DNA of 64,000 nucleotides from Rapana venosa (GCA_028751875.1 CM054158.1:7777416-7841415), one strand, 5' to 3'. Shown: positions 30,009-57,854, counted from the stretch's first letter. The notes: a model not told the origin generated them from the sequence alone. Numbers and translations: made by a program.

Positions 30009-33000
30009 CTGACAACAGACAGACATTGCCATGTGATCACCCCCACTCTCCCTCTCTCCCCAGACAACAGACATTGCCATGTGATCAACCCCACTCTCTT
30101 TCTCTCTCCCCTGATAACAGACAGACATTGCCATGTGATCACCCCCACTCTCTCTTTCTCTCGCCCCTGACAACAGACAGACATTGCCATGTGATCACCC
30201 CGCTCTCTCCCTCCCCCCTGACAACAGACATTGCCATGTGATCACCCCCACTCTCTTTCTCTCTCTCTCGCCCCTGACAACAGACAGACATTGCCATGTG
30301 ATCACCCCCACTCTCTCTCGCCCCTGACAACAGACAGACATTGCCATGTGATCACCCCGCTCTCTCCCTCCCCCTGACAACAGACATTGCCATGTGATCA
30401 CCCCCACTCTCTTTCTCTCCTCTCCTCCCTGACAACAACAGACATTGCATGTGATCACCCCCACTCTCTCTCGCCCCTGACAACAGACAGACATTGCCAT
30501 GTGATCACCCCCACTCTCTCTTTCTCTCGCCCCTGACAACAGACAGACATTGCCATGTGATCACCCCCACTCTCTCTTTCTCTCGCCCCTGACAACAGAC
30601 AGACATTGCCATGTGATCACCCCCACTCTCTCTTTCTCTCGCCCCTGACAACAGACAGACATTGCCATGTGATCACCCCCACTCTCTCTTTCTCGCCCCT
30701 GACAACAGACAGACATTGCCATGTGATCACCCCCACTCTCTCTTTCTCGCCCCTGACAACAGACATTGCCATGTGGTCACCCCCACTCTCTTTCTCTCGC
30801 CCCTGACAACAGACAGACATTGCCATGTGATCACCCCCACTCTCTCTCTCCTCTGACAACAGACAGACATTGCCATGTGGTCACCCCCACTCTCTCTCTC
30901 CCCTGACAACAGACAGACATTGCCATGTGGTCACCCCCACTCTCTTTCTCTCGCCCCTGACAACAGACAGACATTGCCATGTGATCACCCCCACTCTCTC
31001 TCTCCTCTGACAACAGACAGACATTGCCATGTGGTCACCCCCACTCTCTCTCTCCCCTGACAACAGACAGACATTGCCATGTGATCACCCCCACTCTCTT
31101 TCTCTCTCCTCTGACAACAGACAGACATTGCCATGTGATCAACCCCACTCTCTTTCTCTCGCCCCTGACAACAGACAGACATTGCCATGTGATCACCCCC
31201 ACTCTCACACACACACACACTCTCTCTCTCCCTTTCTCTCCTGTTATGGAATCCATGACATGATGACTATTTGGGCTGAAATAAGTTACGTTTTCTGTAT
31301 ATGATATTATGTGTTTTGTGCCCACTCTCTCTCTCTCTCCTGACAACAGACATTTCTATATGGTCCCCCCCCCCTCTCTCTCCTGACAACAGACAGGCAT
31401 TTTTATATGGTCAACCCCCCCCCCCCCCCCTCTCCTAATGACAGACATTTCTATATGGTTACCCCCCACCTCTCTCTCTCTCTCTCCTGACAACAGACAT
31501 TTCTATATGATCACCCCCCTCTCTCTCCCTCCTCACAACAGACAGACATTTCTATATGGTTACGCCCCCACCCACCCTCACCTCTCTCTCCTGACAATAG
31601 ACATTTCAATGTGGCCCCCCCCCCTCCCCCACACACACACTCTTTCTCTCTCTCTCCATGACAACAGACATTTCTATGTCGTCACCCACACACACACTCT
31701 CTCTCTTGACTTCTTCGTTGAATACTCAGACAGCAACTATTGTTGTCTGTCATACAACCAAAAATGTTTTACACTGTTGTGCCTGAGAAGTCAGGCCCAG
31801 GGCATCCGAAATTGGCATGGAAGAGAACTGTTATATTTTAGGTCTTTTTGAAAGAGAAAGGCAGGAGAATGGACCAAGAAGGGTGAAAACGGATAAGAAG
31901 CAGGTGACAGGAAGAAAAGGAACACGGTAGAAACCAAAAAGTCAGGATAGAAAAGAGGGAATTCCTACATCACTACCCACAAACACTTCACTCACCAATT
32001 CTTGCACACTTCCAAAATGTCCCCATCAACCTGGCAACAAAAAAAGAAAAAAAAACAAACCATGATGTAAAAACCATGATGTACATACGTAATGTAACTC
32101 TACTTTGATTGATCTGCGAGCTTCAACTGCTTAGTCGTGGCAAGGAACTTACAATTCAAGTTTCAGATCTGTGTCATATGATATAGTGATGTGGTGGATA
32201 TATATGTTATATATATTTATATCTATCTATCTATCTATCTATCTATATCTATACACTCACAAGTGTGTGCTGATATAGACAAGAGCTGTATAATCAACAA
32301 CCTTTCTTTCTCTCCTTCCTCATTTCACATAATAGAAACAGACAGCAGGAATATCACAAGCAAAAAAATATGGAGAGTTCTAATCGGATCATTGGTCTTG
32401 AGGTAGTGCACCTGTCTAGAAAGTGAGAAGTTGCAGTTCAACCCCTGTTTGAACCCAAACCTCCAATCCACTTGACTTTGAGTGGTGGTCTGGGTGCTTG
32501 TTTTTCAAATGAGACTATAATTATAAATCAAGGTCCTGTGTGAGACACATTTAGCACACATAAAAGAACCCATGTGAACAAGAGAGTTGTCCCTTGCAAA
32601 ATTCTGTAGAAAAAAGCACTTTAATAGGGAAACAAATGACACACATATGCAGACAAGGGAACAAACAAACAAAACAAGAGAAAAAAGGATGTGCACACTG
32701 CTCTTGCAGCCCAACTTTCACACAGAGAAATTTGCCAGGACTGAAGGAGGTTTACAATACAATACAAATATTACAATACAAAAAATACAACTACAAAAGT
32801 ACAAGCAAAATTGTCTTCAATAGTTCAAAGGTCATGCAAGGACTCCTGTTTTCCTCAGACAGCTCTGGCAGGTCTCATTCTCAGTGTTGGAGTTGTATAA
32901 TTATCATGAAAGCTTTATTTCCATTTCACTACTTCAGCCACTTGCCTTTAATCTCATTTATCAGCATTACTCATCAGACAGAACATAGTGGATAGGAGTA

Positions 33001-34525
33001 AAATATCACCTACAGCAACTACTTACCATTCAAACACATAAAAATAAATACACAAACAAAAATTCCCTGGGCAATGCCTCTTAACACACATGGCATCATT
33101 CTAATTTCTATGCATACAACAAGAGAAATGTGTGTTTGTGTGCGCACGCATGTGCGTGTGTGTTTGTGTGTGATGTGTAATATGTGTGTGTGTACATGTG
33201 ATGTGTGTGTGTGTTTAAGAGTGTGTGTGCGCACACATGTGAGTAAGAATAAATTGTGAATTATGGGTGGAATAAGGAAACTTAAAACTGAGGCACATCT
33301 TATCTGATGCATGTTTCTTCTTGTACAAAAGGATAACAGAAGACAGAGAGAGGTGATTTCCAGGTGTGTCTGTCTGAATAATACTGAAAAAAAAATCTGC
33401 TAAACTTGCTAGCTACAGTTATTAAACTAAATGTAGTTAAGCTACACATTACTGCTGTATTTTGGATCCATACCCAGTTTTGTTGCGGTCCAGTATTGAA
33501 GGGGCAATGGAGCGCAGGTATGCACAGGTGCAAATCAACAGCAGAACAACTGTCAGTAGGCTTTGGAAGTTGAATAAGGCAGACTGAAAAAAAAAAAGAG
33601 AGAAAAATGTCAGTAACGGCAATGAATATACCTTACCACCAAAACTGAGGAGAAAAGTGAGATCATATGTAATTTCAGAATGGTTATTGACTTTCACAAT
33701 TTGCCATACATGTAAAAACTGCTGCTCTCTAAGATTAGACTGTTTGGCTTCATGTTCAATCCACGGGTCCAAACCTCAGCAGTGGCATCTGGTGAGTTAA
33801 AAATGTGGGGATTTTTACTGTCTCCCTGGTCAACTTAGTTATAGCGCAGATCTAGCTGTGCCTAACTTCCCTTTCTGTGTGTGTGTAAATATTAATTTTA
33901 TTATATATCATATATTCATGGCACAATGATTCCCAGGTGGGATGAGTGAGTCAGGGTGCATGATCTGGGTGACCCCCCAGGGTGTTAAGCAGGGGATGCA
34001 CAACAACAACACATATAAATTCATGTTTTGGGGGATTGGAGTCTGCACTGATGTTAAGTCCTGAGGAAAAATACCTTTGAACAGGCATCTCAGTGGTGGC
34101 TTTAAGTCAAACCTGCACTTGATCCTAAGTCATCAGATGGTGAGTGTTTAACATGCAAGGTTCTCTCTCTCTCTGTGCTCCAGGTTTTACTTGCATGTTA
34201 AAAAGTTTAGGACCCCTGCTGGAAAAAAAAAGTTTAAAACCCAGAACGAACAAGTGATAGGCTGAGTAGTACATGCAGATTGCACGCCAAATAAGGACTA
34301 TAAGAACCAAACAGTAAGTCTAGAAGAAAACATATTATTGTAAAATGAAAAATTAGGACTGCCACTGCATTGTCAATAATCACTCCTATCTTTTCGCTAT
34401 TCGTCTACTTGTTCAAGAACAATAACATTCTATGTGTTCTACGAGTTCAACTCAACACAAAAATGCAAGTGTATTAGCATTTAACTTCGGTATGTCTACA
34501 CATGAGAGGAACAAACCATTACCAT
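29938..34525 (-). CDS. TMEM167A: TMEM167A / Kish-A, whole coding span
   Basis: A 72-residue two-span membrane protein of the early secretory pathway, the same length as the human protein. Exons 34525-34523 (the ATG alone), 33583-33474, 32030-31996 and 30008-29938 join in phase. They read [38 protein letters not shown]|, [12 protein letters not shown]| and [20 protein letters not shown], then WS. Hydrophobic segments lie at about 8-24 and 53-70. FNFQSLL, LDRNKTG and [13 protein letters not shown] are family hallmarks. The ATG is followed at once by the donor. Intron 3 is filled by a repeat built from its own acceptor. Identity is very secure. Confidence 0.95.
30009..31700. repeat. 46-61 bp minisatellite, about 30 units, filling TMEM167A intron 3
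   Basis: About 23 well-conserved units (each with CATTGCCATGTGATCAC, or GTGGTCAC) run to 31200. About seven diverged units (TTTCTATATGGTC) continue to 31690. In the gene's orientation each unit carries GTGATCAC, a pyrimidine-rich TGTCTGTCTGTTGTCAG and then GGGGCGAGAG or GGGAGAG. It is an almost exact copy of the authentic 3' splice site at 30009. Stop-free frames on both strands are by-products. Confidence 0.93.
31710..31965 (+). mobile_element. Hairpin element (family A), copy 5
   Basis: CTTCTTCGTTGAATACTCAG, ACAGCAACTATTGTTGTCTG, GCCTGAGAAGTCAGGCCCAG and GGAGAATGGACCAAGAAGGG. It lies in TMEM167A intron 3, 30 bp before exon 3. Confidence 0.75.
31996..32030 (-). CDS. TMEM167A: TMEM167A exon 3
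   Basis: A 35-bp exon, acceptor TTTGTTGCCAG, donor ATTG|gtgagt. It reads (G)[11 protein letters not shown] plus one base. It is too short to find by length alone, but FWKCARIG is invariant in Kish proteins. Confidence 0.93.
33474..33583 (-). CDS. TMEM167A: TMEM167A exon 2
   Basis: 110 bp, acceptor TTTTTTTTTTCAG, donor CTGG|gtatgg. It reads [20 protein letters not shown] and [16 protein letters not shown] plus two bases of Gly. First membrane span. Confidence 0.95.
33925..34010 (+). repeat. Element F copy with (CAA)n tail
   Basis: AATGATTCCCAGGTGGGATG, GGTGACCCCCCAGGGTGTTA and CACAACAACAAC. A partial SINE-G lies just before it. TMEM167A intron 1. Confidence 0.6.
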
Positions 34526-34590
34526 TTTCTCTCAATCCCACATGACAACGTGTTGACGGAAGTTGATCGAACGAACGCACTCCTTGATGT
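34523..34590 (-). other. TMEM167A: TMEM167A first exon: 5' UTR ending in the start codon
   Basis: GAGAAAATG|gtaatgg places the donor directly after ATG (34525-34523), the same structure as the vertebrate gene. Only the Met is coded here. The transcription start is set only by the CCAAT box upstream, so the outer end is approximate. Confidence 0.75.
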
Positions 34591-34599
34591 TATCGGAAA

Positions 34600-34640
34600 A
34601 GCGATTGGCTGAGAGTGCCCAAATAGTATCCAATAAAAAA
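34600..34640. promoter_or_regulatory. Predicted divergent promoter of TMEM167A and XRCC4
   Basis: ATTGG at 34604-34608 (CCAAT toward TMEM167A) and CCAAT at 34630-34634 (toward XRCC4) face opposite ways within 31 bp. The sequence around them is free of simple repeats. The XRCC4 untranslated first exon is expected just to the right; CCG|gtatgt at 34943 is one possible donor. The function is inferred. Confidence 0.45.
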
Positions 34641-35159
34641 GTCAGATAGAAAAGCAGGCTAATAATAATTATTTTATGTTGCGTTTGGTTACACACTACC
34701 ATTAGCTTTTGCCACTTTTCCTTCTGTTTTCCTATATTACTCTTGCATTAATGCAGCACGTACTAAGATATCCAAAGAAACAAAACCCGTTTTTTGTGTG
34801 AAAGATTAGCCTTTGAATAAATAAAAACTCATGTGATTTTGCATAAAATCATCCGCAAGCTAATACAGGAGTGTAACCTGTGTTAGCAGTAGCTGTGCAC
34901 CCCAGGGCCACTGAGGAGGCACTGGCTGAAGAGGCTTCTCCGGTATGTTGTGATGCTAACCCACTCCAATGAGGAAAGTGACCAAAAAATAGAGTGAATG
35001 GTCGTATCAGAGCTGGAAATTAAGCCGGCTTCACTCGGTAATAAGCATAGAAAAACTCATAACAAAAACAAACATACCCCCTCATCTACCCCCCCCCCCC
35101 CCCCCCTCCCCAACAGAAAACAACACAAATCAATAAGCAAAAGTAAAACGCAAAAGCCG

Positions 35160-35162
<3 letters not shown>

Positions 35163-35205
<43 letters not shown>
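35163..35205. repeat. (AG)n microsatellite
   Basis: About 21 AG repeats, preceded by a poly-C run at 35091-35106. Confidence 0.95.
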
Positions 35206-35206
<1 letters not shown>

Positions 35207-35280
35207 GCGAATGCGAAATGTTTATTCAGATTAGGCCATAGCCCCCACCTGAAGGGGTAGTCATGAAACATACCACATGT

Positions 35281-35292
35281 AAATATATATAT

Positions 35293-35362
<70 letters not shown>

Positions 35363-35372
35363 GATACAGCCA
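35281..35372. repeat. (TA)n microsatellite
   Basis: About 90 bp of nearly pure TA with two phase slips, at the 3' end of the LINE. Confidence 0.95.
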
Positions 35373-35399
35373 TCATCCAGACGTTTTAAGGCTTTATAA

Positions 35400-37614
35400 A
35401 TGTATAATGCCAAGTTATTCAGCACATTTTCATTTTTCGATGCCATAAGTACATTAAACCAGAAACGACATGGATATTTATGATATTTTGGTTAGATAAA
35501 TTTAATCCTCAGGTCATAAAGAACAGGACAACACAACACAAAGTGAATTTCATTTTCTTCAGAGTTGTGGCATAGAGGGCATATCGTTTTTTCCGTTAAC
35601 CTCCTGTCGTATCTAGAACGATGACATGCAATACACCAAATCTTAATTTTGTCAATGCGCTTTTGACATATCTGTTAATTTCAATTTCAGTATATGGTTC
35701 AACACAATTTGTAACTTTAAACATGCTATATTCCATAAATCTACTACTGTTTTCTATATGGTCATGCCATTCCTACCACATGCAGTCAATGAGTCTTTGT
35801 CTTTTGATAAAGCTTCCAACATCCTGAACACCCTGATTATCACAAACATAATATGCAAATCCATAAGTACTTAAACACCTCCGCACAGTTGTAGCCCAAG
35901 TCTTCTTACCGTTAACATCCAGATTATACAGCATCTTATAAGCCCTGTGTGGCAGTCCATGATTTTCCAGTCTATTTATCCTAAGCCAGTAAGTAATGCA
36001 TTTTACAAAAGAATTAAGATATATAGGGCATCTTCCAATTTCTCCATAAATAAGATCATTAGGCATTCGATTGTCAACATTCATAAAACGTTTCATAGCA
36101 TACAAATGAAGCTTTTCAACTTGATTTCCGTTCTCAAAAGCCCAGATTTCAGCACCATAATTATTGTAAAATAGATTGCACCTGAGAATCAAACAATTTT
36201 ACAAATATCTTCAATGAACTGCAATCAAGTCTATATATAACCCTGAGTATAACAAGTACTGCTCTCTTTGTTCTATTGATTAAATCCTGGCATGCAGAAG
36301 TAAAACTTAATCTAGCTGAAAAAAATATTCCAAGATATTTATAAGCATTTACTACTTTCACAGTTTCAGTATTGTATTCATGACTAGCTAGATATCCACC
36401 CTCACGAAAAACTGATATTTGTCTTCCCCATATCTACCTTTAATTCTAATCTCATTGCTGTGTAATACAAACTGTTCATCTGTCTTTGAATTCTACAACA
36501 GTTGTTGATATCAAAATAATATCATCAGCAAAAAGTAACACAAATAATTCTATAAAATCAAGAGAAACTCCATGCTTTCCATTTTCTATAATTTCTAAGG
36601 CAAGATCGTTCACAAACAATGAAAACATTATTGAACTACACACACCTCCTTGCTTTACACCTCTTGTACAACTCACAAAGTCAGATAAAGTTGCTCCATT
36701 TCTTACTCTAGCTTTTACTTCTCTATACATTCTTTGTATACATCTATGTAATTTTCCTCTAACACCATTCTTACACAAAACAGGCCAAAACAAATTTCTA
36801 GAAACAGAATCGAAAGCTTTTTCAAAATCTACAAATGCAACATATAATTTATGGTTATTTGCAAATTGCTTTTGAACAGCAGCTAACAGAGTAAACATAT
36901 GGCCAACCCAACTTGGTGTTCGCCTGTAATATTACTTGTCATTACCCACTCTTGTAATCTATTATTAACAACCGAACTACATATCTTACTCGCTATGTTA
37001 CACAGATATATTCCTCTATAATTGTTTATATCACATTTCCTTTCTTAAACAGAGGCAGAATGATTGATTCCACCCAGCCCTCTGGATAGATGCTCTTGTC
37101 AAACAAATGATCGAATAGTTTCATTAAAAAAATGCAACACAGATTCCCCTGAAAATTAAAAAAAACTCACCTATCAACCCATCAGGTCCTTCTGATTTAC
37201 CGTTTTTTAATTTTCCAATTGCTAGCATTATTTCCTTGGCTGTGATAGGGCTGTCTAACAATGCATCTCCCTCCCCTTTGTCTTCAGTCTCAACTGACTC
37301 AGTCACTTCCTTTTCTAGTACATCTTTGAAATGATCAAACCACTGACTTGTAGATATTGTATTATGTGGCTTAGATCTTTTGCGTGATATTTTTCTGATA
37401 GTTTTCCAAAAGCTTGTTTGACTGTTAACAGATACCAGTAGTTCTCATAAAAGTATATAATTGTACTCTTTTTTTCTTTCTTATAAGCCTATTTTTATAT
37501 TCTCATCATGCGATACAAAATAATGTCCTATGTCTTTCTGTGATGAGCGTTTGAATTGCCTATACAGTCTTCGTACTTTACGTCTTGATACTCTGCATTC
37601 ATGATCGAACCAGT

Positions 37615-37659
<45 letters not shown>

Positions 37660-37660
37660 A
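35400..37660 (-). mobile_element. 5'-truncated non-LTR retrotransposon (LINE)
   Basis: Minus-strand fragments in different frames give, in order: a linker WFDHECRVSRRKVRRLYRQF (37620-37540), ITAKEIMLAIGKLKNGKSEG (37260-37190), and NNYRGIYLCNIASKICSS (near 37010). The reverse transcriptase core follows, with YVAFVDFEKAFDSVSR, GVKQGGVCSSIMFSLFVNDL and LLFADDIILIS (36850-36490). A C-terminal tail with YGAEIW, RFMNVDNRMPNDLIYGEIGR and KCITYWLRINRLE ends near 35790. Several frameshifts and stops show it is dead. The endonuclease is missing and the 5' end meets (AG)n at 37619. The clade is uncertain. It lies between TMEM167A and the XRCC4 coding start. Confidence 0.88.
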
Positions 37661-38620
37661 GTATTCCAGACAAATTGAGATGTCCATCAGGCCAGATTTG
37701 TTTCATAAGCCTGTCCCAAAAAAAAAAAAGTCAGATAGACCAAAGGCAAAATCGACATTTTCGTCTAATATTTTAATCCAATGTTGGGAGAGAAAAAAAT
37801 GGATAAATCTACCCTTTGCTAGTTCTTTTAGTGTGAATACACACTTTATCCGTTGGAGCATAGGCTAGCCTAATAAAGAATAGATAACCACCACATTGGC
37901 CTAGGGCCTATGGGTCGCGTGAATGATCTCCCTTCTAGGTGTAAGCTTCTTTCCGTGTACGGTATCGAAGCCAAGCGTCAAAATCAAAAGTGAGGTAGGA
38001 GAGAGTTACAAACTACATAAATGGACTGATTGCAGAGACAAGTATGCTGTCATGTAATTTTGATTGAAGGAACCTCTTTAGAAAGAAATGATAGACCTCA
38101 GTGATAAAATAGAGACATTGATCTATTCCGTCCCAGAGTTGCCAGTAAATTAATTTTGGTTTTGTTAATTTCTTTTTTCTTGACAACTCAAAACTGTATA
38201 AAATTAAACTAAAGAAAAAGAATCACTGTCACCACGGTCAGTGTAGTCACTCAGAGAGTGTTTACTTGAGGCTGGAGATCTGGATGATGCACATGGGGGA
38301 ATCATTTGGTGTGGTAACTAAGGTTGGAAGTGTAGAGTTGAGATAGTAAGAGGAAGACAAGAATGTGCTCTTTAATCCAGCACTTACCTGTAGGCAAAAG
38401 AATTAGACAAAAGTTCAGATCGAACATCGTATTTTGAAGTAGACTGTCTGCCGTATGAACCTATTAACTGAGCAGATCCATTTTTATCTGTGAAAAGCAT
38501 TCTGTTTTACTTTTTGTTTTGTTATTTTGTAAGACTAAAAACTTGTGAAATTAATATTTCATGGAAAACTTTTGCATGGTTGGGATATTTTATTAGTAAG
38601 TCTGACTTGTTTGCTTTCAG
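37661..38620. other. Upstream of the XRCC4 coding start, no supported gene
   Basis: No exon was recognised. A pyrimidine-rich acceptor (TTTGCTTTCAG) at 38610-38620 shows that XRCC4 has an untranslated first exon somewhere upstream. Confidence 0.5.
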
Positions 38621-38627
38621 GTTGAAG

Positions 38628-54393
<15,766 letters not shown>

Positions 54394-54423
<30 letters not shown>

Positions 54424-54592
54424 CACGGATGACATCCTCAATGACTTTTGACACAGATGGCCTCCTCAATGACTTAGGACACGGATGACCTCAATGACTT
54501 TTGACACGGATGACCTCATCAGTGACTTCTGGCACTGATGACCTCCTCAATGACTTCTGGCACTGATGACCTCCTCAATGACTTCTAACATC
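54394..54592. repeat. 28-bp repeat of the last XRCC4 codons running into the 3' UTR
   Basis: About seven units of GACACGGATGACCTCCTCAA plus TGACTTTT, starting in the codons for DTDDLLNDF. Twenty-eight is not divisible by 3, so the units rotate frame, and the first TGA closes the protein. Confidence 0.9.
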
Positions 54593-54904
54593 CTCCGAAC
54601 AGTGAAGACAATACATATTAGAAATGGAAGCTGCCCTTTTTTTCTCCTACCCAAACACTGGTTTGAACTACTGCCTATGAAATTACAAAGCTAATTAAAA
54701 AGATGGGCTGTTTTTGTCAGAATGGATTTTTTGTGTTTGCTCACATAAGAGCAGGTTTTTGTGTTTTACCGGAGAAGGACTACACTGTGAAGTCTAAAAG
54801 CAAAAAGATGGAATTACAGTCTGAAGAGAATGAAGAAAATAAGTGTTCTGTTTCAATACAGTTCATTGTGTGCTTTTGTCAGCGTTGTCTGAGGTCTGTA
54901 TGAT

Positions 54905-55375
54905 AGTCTGTGAAGTAGTGAAGAGGGAGGGGTTTCATGCCTGTGAAGTAGTGAAGAGGGAGGGGTTTCATGCCTGTGAAATAGTGAAGAGGGAGGGGTT
55001 TCATGCCTGTGAAGAGGGAGGGGTTTCATGCCTGTGAAGTAGTGAAGAGGGAGGTTTTTTTTTTTTTTTTGTCTGTGAAGTAGTGAAGAGGGAGGGGTTT
55101 CATGCCTGTGAAGTAGTGAAGAGGGAGGGGTTTCATGCCTGTGAAGTAGTGAAGAGGGAGGGGTTTCATGCCTGTGAAGAGAGAGGAGGGAGTTTTTTAT
55201 ATATTTTAATATGTCTGTGAAGTAGTGAAGAGGGAGGGGTTTCATGCCTGTGAAGAGAGAGGAGGAAGGTTTTTTTTTTTTTTATATGTCTGTGAAGTAG
55301 TGAAGAGGGAGGGGTTTCATGCCTGTCAAGTAGTGAAGAGGGAGGGGTTTCATGCCTGTGAAGAGAGAGGATGGA
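54905..55375. repeat. 33-bp minisatellite in XRCC4 3' UTR
   Basis: Unit CTGTGAAGTAGTGAAGAGGG plus AGGGGTTTCATGC, about ten copies, with three variant units carrying poly-T insertions (55055, 55190, 55268). Confidence 0.93.
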
Positions 55376-55546
55376 GTTTCATGCCACAGTTCAGCAAAGG
55401 TGCCTTGCTGGCCTACCTGCCAGGGAAATCTGAGCCTGTAGTCTGTCCTTGCTTTGATTCTGTCCATTGTTAAAGTAGTTTACTTACTGTTTTTCAAGAA
55501 AGAAATATATTTAGGAAAGAAAAGAGTGAGAAAGAGAGGGGAAAGA

Positions 55547-55547
<1 letters not shown>

Positions 55548-55611
<64 letters not shown>

Positions 55612-55660
55612 TGTGTTTTTGTGTGTGTGTGTGCGCATGTGTGTGTGTGTGCGTGTGTGT
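55548..55660. repeat. (AG)n(GT)n microsatellite
   Basis: About 30 AG repeats followed by (TG)n. Confidence 0.95.
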
Positions 55661-55787
55661 GTGTTTTAGTATGCTCCTTACTTATGTTTTGAATATGTTT
55701 TGAAACTTCATCAATGAATATTTGTTGCATGTGTGAGAACACATTTTGTAAAAAATGATTTTTAGTTTAAAAAAAAATTGCTGTATG

Positions 55788-55793
55788 AATAAA
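55788..55793 (+). terminator. Possible XRCC4 polyadenylation signal
   Basis: AATAAA about 1.36 kb after the stop, after the last 3' repeat. Confidence 0.45.
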
Positions 55794-56770
55794 TCGATCA
55801 TGATTTGGTTTTGTTTAATGTATGATGAGTGCTCCTGTAGACTAACTTGTGTTGTGGAACGATTGTGACATGGCTTGTTGTTTTTGAAAAACAAAATCTT
55901 GAGCCTGTTAGTCTCAATGAAGAAGAAGAAAGAAAAGAGGAGCTATGCAGAGACTGGTTTAGTTATTGTTGCAAACTGCTGGTTCCACCTCAGACCCCTG
56001 ATGTGCCATTTGTAGCTGTATTGTTTCACACTGTGGCGAGTGTTAGTTTTCTCTTTTTGTTGTGTTGAAACTTCTCTTCTCTGTGTTCCCATAGTGGATG
56101 GGGTGTGTAGTGCCAGGTCTTCTCCTGTGCTTGTCATTTTGCAGGAGGTCTGCCTGCAGGCCTTAGCTGACACATATCTACTTCAGAGCAGCTCATTTTG
56201 TGTACAGAGTGCATGCTGGGTATATTCATGTTTTCATCACCCACTGAAGGCTGACACGGATTATGGAATCTTCAACATGCATATTTGATTTCTGCATGTG
56301 TGTATATATACATGATGGGAGTTTAGGCACTGGCAGGTTTGCACTTGCAGCTGACCTGGGAGATCATAAAAATCCTCCGCCTTAATATCACCAGACATTG
56401 CTGCCAAGATTCGAACCCACAATTTTATAGGCTCATGGGATTGGAATCAAACAGTCTTAATCCCTCAGGGTCTGCCCTGTTGCGGTTGAAGCAAGTGAGT
56501 GTAGGTGAGGAATTTAACGAGGAAGACTGGTGTTGGATTAAGTTTGCAGGCAGACAGTGTATCTGTCAAGACGATCAGTGTCTGACAATGCAGCTCAGTG
56601 TTCATACATGATATAGGTGGTTGTTGTTCGTTACCCCACTGTACTGAGAATTGTGGATTTTTGAGCAGGTTCACTGAGTGCACTAGTTTATTTTTAAGGA
56701 TTTTTAAAGGCAGCAGTGATGTGGAGTCATCGTTATTGAAAGAATATTTTTTAGAACCGATTACGTCTTT

Positions 56771-56839
<69 letters not shown>

Positions 56840-57250
56840 TATATAGAGAGAGTGTGTGTGTGAGAGAGATAGTGTGTGTGTGTGTGTGGTGTGTGTGTGT
56901 GTGTGAGAGAGAGAGATATATATATATAGAGAGTGTGTGTGTGTGAGAGAGATAGTGTGTGTGTGTGTTTTAAGGTATATTAGTTCTCAGTGTATTTGTT
57001 AAAGTAAGTGTGCGAAAGTTTCCTGTCAAAGAAATTAGGTTTTTAACAATATTCAATGTAATCATTAAAAATGATGAAAAAGAAGAGGCAGTCTTGTGTT
57101 TGTTGTAATATGTGTGGATGGTGAGGAAATGTAACGGAAAAACAACTTGATATGGAAAGGTGCTAAAGGGTTTTTCTTTGGTCACAAACATATGTCTATC
57201 TATCTGTCTGTCTGTCTGTCTGTCTCTCTGTATGTCTGTCTATCTATCTA

Positions 57251-57309
<59 letters not shown>

Positions 57310-57432
57310 ATCTGTCTGTCAGTCTGTCTGTCAGTATCTACATCTATCTATCTGTCTGTCTATATCTCATCTGTCTGTCTATCTGTATCTATCTACCATT
57401 TTATCTATCTATCTGTCTCTCTACCAGCCAGT

Positions 57433-57469
<37 letters not shown>

Positions 57470-57610
57470 TGTCTGTCTGTCTGTCTCTCGCCCCTGTGCA
57501 AAATTGGAAGATTTTTCTAGCCGCTTGAGAAAGACATCAGTCACCAGTAGCAAACTTTCCATTCAGTAACTTCTTTCTGTGCAACAGTGTTGTGTTTTTT
57601 CCCCTTCCCA
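55794..57610. other. Region without a supported gene
   Basis: Contains a tRNA-like SINE remnant in minus orientation near 56340-56480 (B-box-like ATTCGAACCC), a (GT)n/(AG)n/(TA)n compound at 56772-56965 and a (TATC)n/(GTCT)n/(CTGC)n block at 57192-57490. Confidence 0.55.
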
Positions 57611-57612
57611 AG

Positions 57613-57770
57613 ATGGTTTGGTTACCACGCACAGCAACTCGGGCTGTGGGGACACGGTCAGTGCTGGAGACTTCAGCCCCTGCTGCCTGACTCTCATGCC
57701 TGACTGCTCTCAGTGCACAGCCAACCGTCCCTGCATCGGTCGTCTGAAGGGAGTAGCACACCCGCCTTGA
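57613..57770 (+). CDS. Possible terminal exon of an unknown cysteine-rich protein
   Basis: Preceded by the pyrimidine-rich acceptor TTTTTTCCCCTTCCCAAG. In one frame it reads GLVTTHSNSGCGDTVSAGDF, SPCCLTLMPDCSQCTANR and PCIGRLKGVAHPP before TGA. It has six cysteines in the order C-CC-C-C-C. The family is not recognised. It could be chance, a 3' UTR of XRCC4 read-through, or the end of a separate gene. No upstream partner exon was found. Confidence 0.25.
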
Positions 57771-57854
57771 AAAGTGACAATCCCCGTTTGTGCCCCAACA
57801 CCCCCCCCAAATCCCCCACCGCCACTAAACCTTGAGACTGGTGCGGGTGCTAGT

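Noticed and set aside
29730..31346. Several 60-147 codon frames with repeated [13 protein letters not shown] peptides
   Set aside because: They lie in the TMEM167A intronic minisatellite and occur on both strands.
30009..31700. CRISPR-like array of regularly spaced repeats
   Set aside because: The units are contiguous with no unique spacers, lie in a eukaryotic intron and vary in length.
35773..36898. Host gene with reverse-transcriptase domain
   Set aside because: Frameshifts, stops and the linker/RT/tail order show a dead LINE.
57147..57569. Leu/Ser/Cys/Tyr-rich frame
   Set aside because: Translation of (TATC)n and (GTCT)n tetranucleotides.
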